Assembly: GCA_965212165.1 (NCBI GenBank)
Contig: OZ243096.1
Span: forward strand, 1,178,001-1,242,000
Origin: RHLJ01 sp965212165
GTDB taxonomy: Bacteria; Bacteroidota; Rhodothermia; Balneolales; Balneolaceae
Direction of reading: 5' to 3'
DNA: 64,000 nucleotides
Part shown: piece by piece, positions 60,753 to 64,000 of the stretch
How the letters are laid out: each line of letters starts with the position of its first letter
Position numbering within the stretch: position 1 is the first letter of the stretch
Position numbers and translations under genes: made by a program
The notes under the pieces: model-generated
The model's input: only the letters and a program-made list of their open reading frames with translations
Database searches by the model: none
What the model was told of the DNA's origin: nothing

Positions 60753-61541
60753 TTATAAATTAATTGATACAGTTACTCCACCAAAATTTCTTGTTACAAA
60801 TGGAGTAACAAATACTTTATCGTGTATTTTATCCTTGTGCCTTTTAGATAAATACATTCCCCAGTAGGTGCCAATTAAAGCACCAGCAACCACATCTGTA
60901 GCCCAATGCTTGCCTTTTGAGATGCGAGCAATTGAGGTTCCAGTAGGTATTAACATTAAAGAATATGTAAGTAAATTAGGGTAATACATAACCCAAGGTG
61001 TAAATAAGGCAAATGCAGTTGAAGAGTGTCCAGAAGGAAAAGAAGTTCCCTCAAATTCAAAAAAGTCAAAATCGAAAGCGCCTTTATCTTCATTAGGACG
61101 GGATCTAGCAAAAATAAACTTAGAAATGTTTACTGTAACTGCGGTATAAATAACAGTTTGAAAAGAAGTAAATGCTGCATCCTGAAATTTAGTATTGTCA
61201 GTTAACAACGAGGAACCAAAAATTAGTGCTGAAACAGGTGCAGCATAATTTACTTCACCGAATTCATTACTAAAATTTGTGAAATTTGATTCGGAAAAGT
61301 GTCTCGTAAAATAGTTACTACTAGATTCATCAATACTTGAAATGCCAGCAATAGTTAAAGAATATAATCCGATTTGAGCAATGTTATGTTTATCAAAGTC
61401 TTGAGTAAATGATACTGGATCATGTAAAAGCCATTGTGTAAAACGACTTGTTGAGGTGTTTTGCTGCGCCTTAGTTTTAAATGGAATCAAGGTAATTAGA
61501 AGTAATAAGATATAAATACTCCTCGTTCTTAAATCGTGCAT
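60753..61541 (-). CDS. PAP2 family phosphatase
   Basis: 262 residues with a signal or first TM (LLLLITLIPFKTKAQ). The three phosphatase motifs are present: KFIFARSRPNED, PSGHSST, and SRISKGKHWATD-like ARISKGKHWATDV. Several further membrane helices surround them. It removes phosphate from lipid phosphates such as undecaprenyl diphosphate or phosphatidate. It is convergent with the motor-like operon and stands alone. Confidence 0.92.
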   Translation of the reverse strand: MHDLRTRSIYILLLLITLIPFKTKAQQNTSTSRFTQWLLHDPVSFTQDFDKHNIAQIGLYSLTIAGISSIDESSSNYFTRHFSESNFTNFSNEFGEVNYAAPVSALIFGSSLLTDNTKFQDAAFTSFQTVIYTAVTVNISKFIFARSRPNEDKGAFDFDFFEFEGTSFPSGHSSTAFALFTPWVMYYPNLLTYSLMLIPTGTSIARISKGKHWATDVVAGALIGTYWGMYLSKRHKDKIHDKVFVTPFVTRNFGGVTVSINL

Positions 61542-61687
61542 TTACATGAAATTTATTATTACAGTAAACATATTACAATAGAAAATTGAGTTTAGAATAT
61601 TATAGAATATACAGCGCATAGTTTATGAAAAATCTATTTCTATTAGCATATATCATTTGTAATATCATTAAATAATTTTATACCAAG

Positions 61688-62203
61688 ATGTATCTCAGAA
61701 GAACTTTATTAGTAATCATTTTAATACTTGTACTACTATTTAGTACAAGTTGTGGGTTATTATTTCCTTGCAGTGAAGCTGGTTTATTCAGCACTACCAG
61801 AAAGTTTGATAATGAATTTAATCTCTACTCTGGTTTTTCAACCATTAGACTTAATGTTGGAGAGACTATAGAATTGAGACCAGAAACTAATATGTTTCGT
61901 TATCAGGAATTTAGAGGAGATGAGCGCTGCGCTGAAAGTGGGGAGAAAGATGGAATCTATAAAGCTGATTTTGTACTTGACATAAAAGACCCATCAATTT
62001 TTACAGCTGAACAATTTGAAGATTTAAATGGAACACCAAAATACCAAGATTTCTCATACGAGTTAAAGATACGTGTGACTGGTCTTGAGGTAGGAGAATC
62101 TGATCTCTTACTAAAAATTATTCTCCCTTATCTTAAAGACTCAAAAACTGGTGCAGATACAGCGCTTGTAAACATACCCATTGTTGTTTCAGCTGCAGGT
62201 TAA
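61688..62203 (+). CDS. hypothetical lipoprotein
   Basis: 171 residues. The signal peptide is strongly hydrophobic and the lipobox ends at Cys22 (LLFSTSC). Two further Cys (near 28 and 81) could form a disulfide. The mature part looks beta-rich (YELKIRVTGLEVGESDLLLK) and resembles no family I can name. It is followed by the tRNA-Arg terminator on the opposite strand. Confidence 0.72.
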   Translation: MYLRRTLLVIILILVLLFSTSCGLLFPCSEAGLFSTTRKFDNEFNLYSGFSTIRLNVGETIELRPETNMFRYQEFRGDERCAESGEKDGIYKADFVLDIKDPSIFTAEQFEDLNGTPKYQDFSYELKIRVTGLEVGESDLLLKIILPYLKDSKTGADTALVNIPIVVSAAG

Positions 62204-62263
62204 GTGGTTTCAAAAATGTCTTTTACGATTCAGAAATGAGTGTTTATCGTAATTATAATAAAT

Positions 62264-62297
62264 AAAAAAGCCCAAGAGTGATAAACTATTGGGCTTT
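62264..62297 (-). terminator. intrinsic terminator of tRNA-Arg
   Basis: On the minus strand AAAGCCCAA (62297-62289) pairs with TTGGGCTTT (62275-62267) around a 13-nt loop, followed by a T run. It lies 15 bp beyond the tRNA 3' end. Confidence 0.85.
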
Positions 62298-62312
62298 AAT
62301 ATATTATGTATG

Positions 62313-62386
62313 TACACCCGACAAGAGTCGAACTTGTAACCGCCTGATTCGTAGTCAGGTACTCTATCCAATTGAGCTACGGGTGC
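62313..62386 (-). tRNA. tRNA-Arg (anticodon ACG)
   Basis: 74-nt cloverleaf read on the minus strand. The acceptor is GCACCCG/CGGGTGT with one G-U pair. The anticodon stem is CCTGA/TCAGG with loop CTACGAA (anticodon ACG, read as ICG). The T arm is ACAAG-TTCGACT-CTTGT and the discriminator is A. It needs a TadA-type deaminase to read CGN codons. Confidence 0.97.
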
Positions 62387-62402
62387 ATTTTTTTGAGAGC
62401 TC

Positions 62403-62434
62403 TAAATATAAGGACTTAATACACTCTCTACAAC
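62403..62434 (-). promoter_or_regulatory. promoter of tRNA-Arg
   Basis: On the minus strand GTTG is followed after 20 bp by TATATTTA, one mismatch from the Bacteroidota -7 consensus TAnnTTTG. The tRNA 5' end is 16 bp downstream. This is the same layout as the tRNA-Val promoter. Confidence 0.55.
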
Positions 62435-62551
62435 CAATTTTTATGAACTACTTTTACAAACAGATGTCAAATTTTGTATTAAATAATTGCTTAATAACTA
62501 TCACTTTTTAACTTATTATATCATATCAAACGAAAACTAAAGATGGAGATT

Positions 62552-64000
62552 ATGAGAAAACTAATTTACATGTTCATTTGTGCCATGTTATTGCTACCGA
62601 TTGGTGTAATGGCTCAAGATGATGATGAGAACCAAAGTAAGTTCGATGAGCTAACAGAGGGAACCGAAATGATGGAGGGCTTTTTTGATTTATATCAAAA
62701 GGATGGAAAATTATATATGGCCATTTCAAAAGAGGATCTTAATAAGGATTTCCTCATGAATTTCGAAATTTCACAAGGTATAGGTTCTTCGGGGTTATTC
62801 GGTGGTACCATGCTTAATATTTTTGAGGGATTGTTAGTCTCTTTAGAAATGCATGAAGGGAAAGTCTTTTTGGTTAAAAAACCTCATCGCTACACCGCTG
62901 AAGAAGGAACACCGCAAGCAATGGCAGTTGAGCTTACTTTCGGAAATTCAGTACTGGAAACAGCAGAGGTAGCGGCTACAAACGATGATGGAGTAATGTT
63001 GATTGATGTTTATTCATGGTTTATATCAGATCTATCTCAAGTTAGTAATCGGGTGAAACGTGCTGTTTCTTCAAGACCGGGACAACCTGGAAGAGCTTCT
63101 TTGGATAAAGGGAAGAGTTATGTAAGTACTGTGAAGTCATTTCCAATGAATACAAATATTGAAGTAAATTTAACTTTCAATAATCAAGAGGATGGAGCTC
63201 CAAGAACGGTTCCTGATTCAAGATATATTCCTGTTGGTGTTCATTATAGTCTGGTACAATTACCTGAAGTACCTATGACCCCTAGAATGGCAGATGATAG
63301 AACCGGTTATTTTATGACGGTTCATAAAGACTTTACTGATGATGAGGAAGAATTTTTTCGCCGATATGTAAATAAATGGAGATTAGAGTGTGATGGACCA
63401 GCAGGAGCTGATGGGTTATGTACTCCTAAAAAACCAATCACTTATTATATAGATCATACCGTTCCAGAGGAGTATCGCCAAATTATGATTGATGGGATTC
63501 TTGAATTCAATCGCGCTTTTGAGGCTGCTGGATTTAGAAATGGGATAGATGCAAAAATGCTTCCTGAAGGAGTTGACCCTGAAGATATTAGATATGCGAC
63601 AATGCGTTGGAATGTTTCTGATCAATCAGGATATGGAGCCATTGGACCTTCTGTAGTTGATCCGCGAACTGGCGAAATTTTAGATGCTGATATTCTTTAT
63701 GAAGCAAACATGGTTCAAGGGTGGAAGAACTTCTATAAAACAAATATAAGTCCTAACACTGCTATAAATGAAATGTTTGAGCTTTCTGCTGAGGAAGAAG
63801 CGGCGTTAAGAAACGGAGGTGAGATAGCTTCTTTAGCTGATGAAATCTCTTCTCAAGGCACATTACTCAGAACAGCGTTAATCGCTTCTGGAGAAATTGG
63901 ACCTGGTGATCCTGTTCCGAATTCTTATGTGATGGAAGCCATGAAGAGAGTGACGATGCACGAACTTGGTCATACCTTGGGTTTACGTCACAACTTTAGA
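62552..64000 (+). CDS. zinc-dependent metalloprotease (DUF5117/DUF4953 type), C-terminus beyond window
   Basis: Open frame of 483 codons running off the window end, starting at the ATG at 62552 with ATGGAGAT before it. A signal peptide ends IGVMAQ (residue 22). The region EGFFDLYQKDGKLYMAI-like is followed by TYYIDHTVPEEYRQIMIDGI and YATMRWNVSDQSGYGAIGPS. It ends in the zinc site HELGHTLGLRH (HExxHxxGxxH) near residues 470-480. Family members are large periplasmic or secreted metallopeptidases of Bacteroidota, about 800 residues, so roughly half is missing here. Confidence 0.93.
   Translation, partial: MRKLIYMFICAMLLLPIGVMAQDDDENQSKFDELTEGTEMMEGFFDLYQKDGKLYMAISKEDLNKDFLMNFEISQGIGSSGLFGGTMLNIFEGLLVSLEMHEGKVFLVKKPHRYTAEEGTPQAMAVELTFGNSVLETAEVAATNDDGVMLIDVYSWFISDLSQVSNRVKRAVSSRPGQPGRASLDKGKSYVSTVKSFPMNTNIEVNLTFNNQEDGAPRTVPDSRYIPVGVHYSLVQLPEVPMTPRMADDRTGYFMTVHKDFTDDEEEFFRRYVNKWRLECDGPAGADGLCTPKKPITYYIDHTVPEEYRQIMIDGILEFNRAFEAAGFRNGIDAKMLPEGVDPEDIRYATMRWNVSDQSGYGAIGPSVVDPRTGEILDADILYEANMVQGWKNFYKTNISPNTAINEMFELSAEEEAALRNGGEIASLADEISSQGTLLRTALIASGEIGPGDPVPNSYVMEAMKRVTMHELGHTLGLRHNFR

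Noticed and set aside
62278..62511. 77-codon open frame on the plus strand
   Set aside because: It runs through tRNA-Arg and its terminator, so it is not a protein gene.
1..64000. CRISPR array, insertion sequences, integrase or prophage
   Set aside because: No regularly spaced repeats, terminal inverted repeats with transposase, or phage genes were seen; gene content and composition look uniform.

Overview
The window is AT-rich, gene-dense bacterial chromosome. Several features point to the Bacteroidota/Rhodothermota/Balneolota branch (FCB group), most likely a marine Balneola-like bacterium; the lineage is an inference. The features are: secreted proteins ending in type IX secretion (T9SS)-style sorting domains with a YPNPFNPST motif, a PorV/PorQ-family protein, TonB receptors with a carboxypeptidase-like N-terminal domain, a DUF3822-like gene next to rsmD and coaD, and a Bacteroidota-type promoter (TTTG, 19 nt, TAnnTTTG) before a tRNA gene. 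TTG and GTG starts are common. I see no insertion sequence, integrase, prophage, rRNA operon or CRISPR array.

Layout. 1-1.3 kb: an outer-membrane protein and the start of a TonB-dependent receptor (minus strand, cut by the window edge). 1.4-4.8 kb: the fadI-fadJ beta-oxidation operon. 4.9 kb: tRNA-Val(UAC) with promoter and terminator. 5.1-7.7 kb: a small unknown gene, then egtB-egtD (ergothioneine). 7.7-17.4 kb: plsC, a GbsR-type regulator with yraN, a GH5 lipoprotein, an FmdB-like protein, a SulP transporter, an aminotransferase, coaD-rsmD, and a DUF3822-like gene coupled to a one-TM protein. 17.6-27 kb: a MATE transporter, a SixA-like phosphatase, a degenerate S46 peptidase, CsbD, MscS, a DUF349 protein, an MBL-fold hydrolase and an outer-membrane protein. 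26.8-28.1 kb: two glycosyltransferases of the arsenosugar-associated families.

28.2-41.0 kb is a cell-surface block on the plus strand: two large secreted proteins with T9SS-like C-termini, a lipoprotein, a TonB receptor, a PorV-like barrel, a propeller lipoprotein and a nucleotide pyrophosphatase/phosphodiesterase. Much of it is translationally coupled. 41.1-47.9 kb: ferredoxin, folP-cdaA, single-chain methylmalonyl-CoA mutase with its MeaB GTPase, and an acyl-CoA dehydrogenase. With fadIJ this suggests degradation of fatty acids and propionyl-CoA precursors. 47.9-55.3 kb: an FGE-like lipoprotein, a two-PAS protein, SufE, a hybrid histidine kinase, PaiB/GNAT, a YCII protein coupled to an ECF42-type sigma factor, and a DUF6265 protein.

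The most striking locus is 55.6-60.7 kb. Five tightly packed genes encode (1) a fusion of a minimal FliF-like ring segment to a FliG-like rotor, (2) an outer-membrane protein with a FlgO/CsgG-like domain and a beta-rich tail, (3) a TPR lipoprotein, (4) a MotA-like and (5) a MotB-like stator subunit. The charged residues at the MotA-FliG torque interface and the MotB ion-binding Asp can be aligned by eye. No hook, filament, export or FliM/FliN gene is present. This looks like a non-flagellar, ion-driven envelope motor. The window ends with a PAP2 phosphatase, a lipoprotein, tRNA-Arg(ACG) and a truncated zinc metalloprotease.
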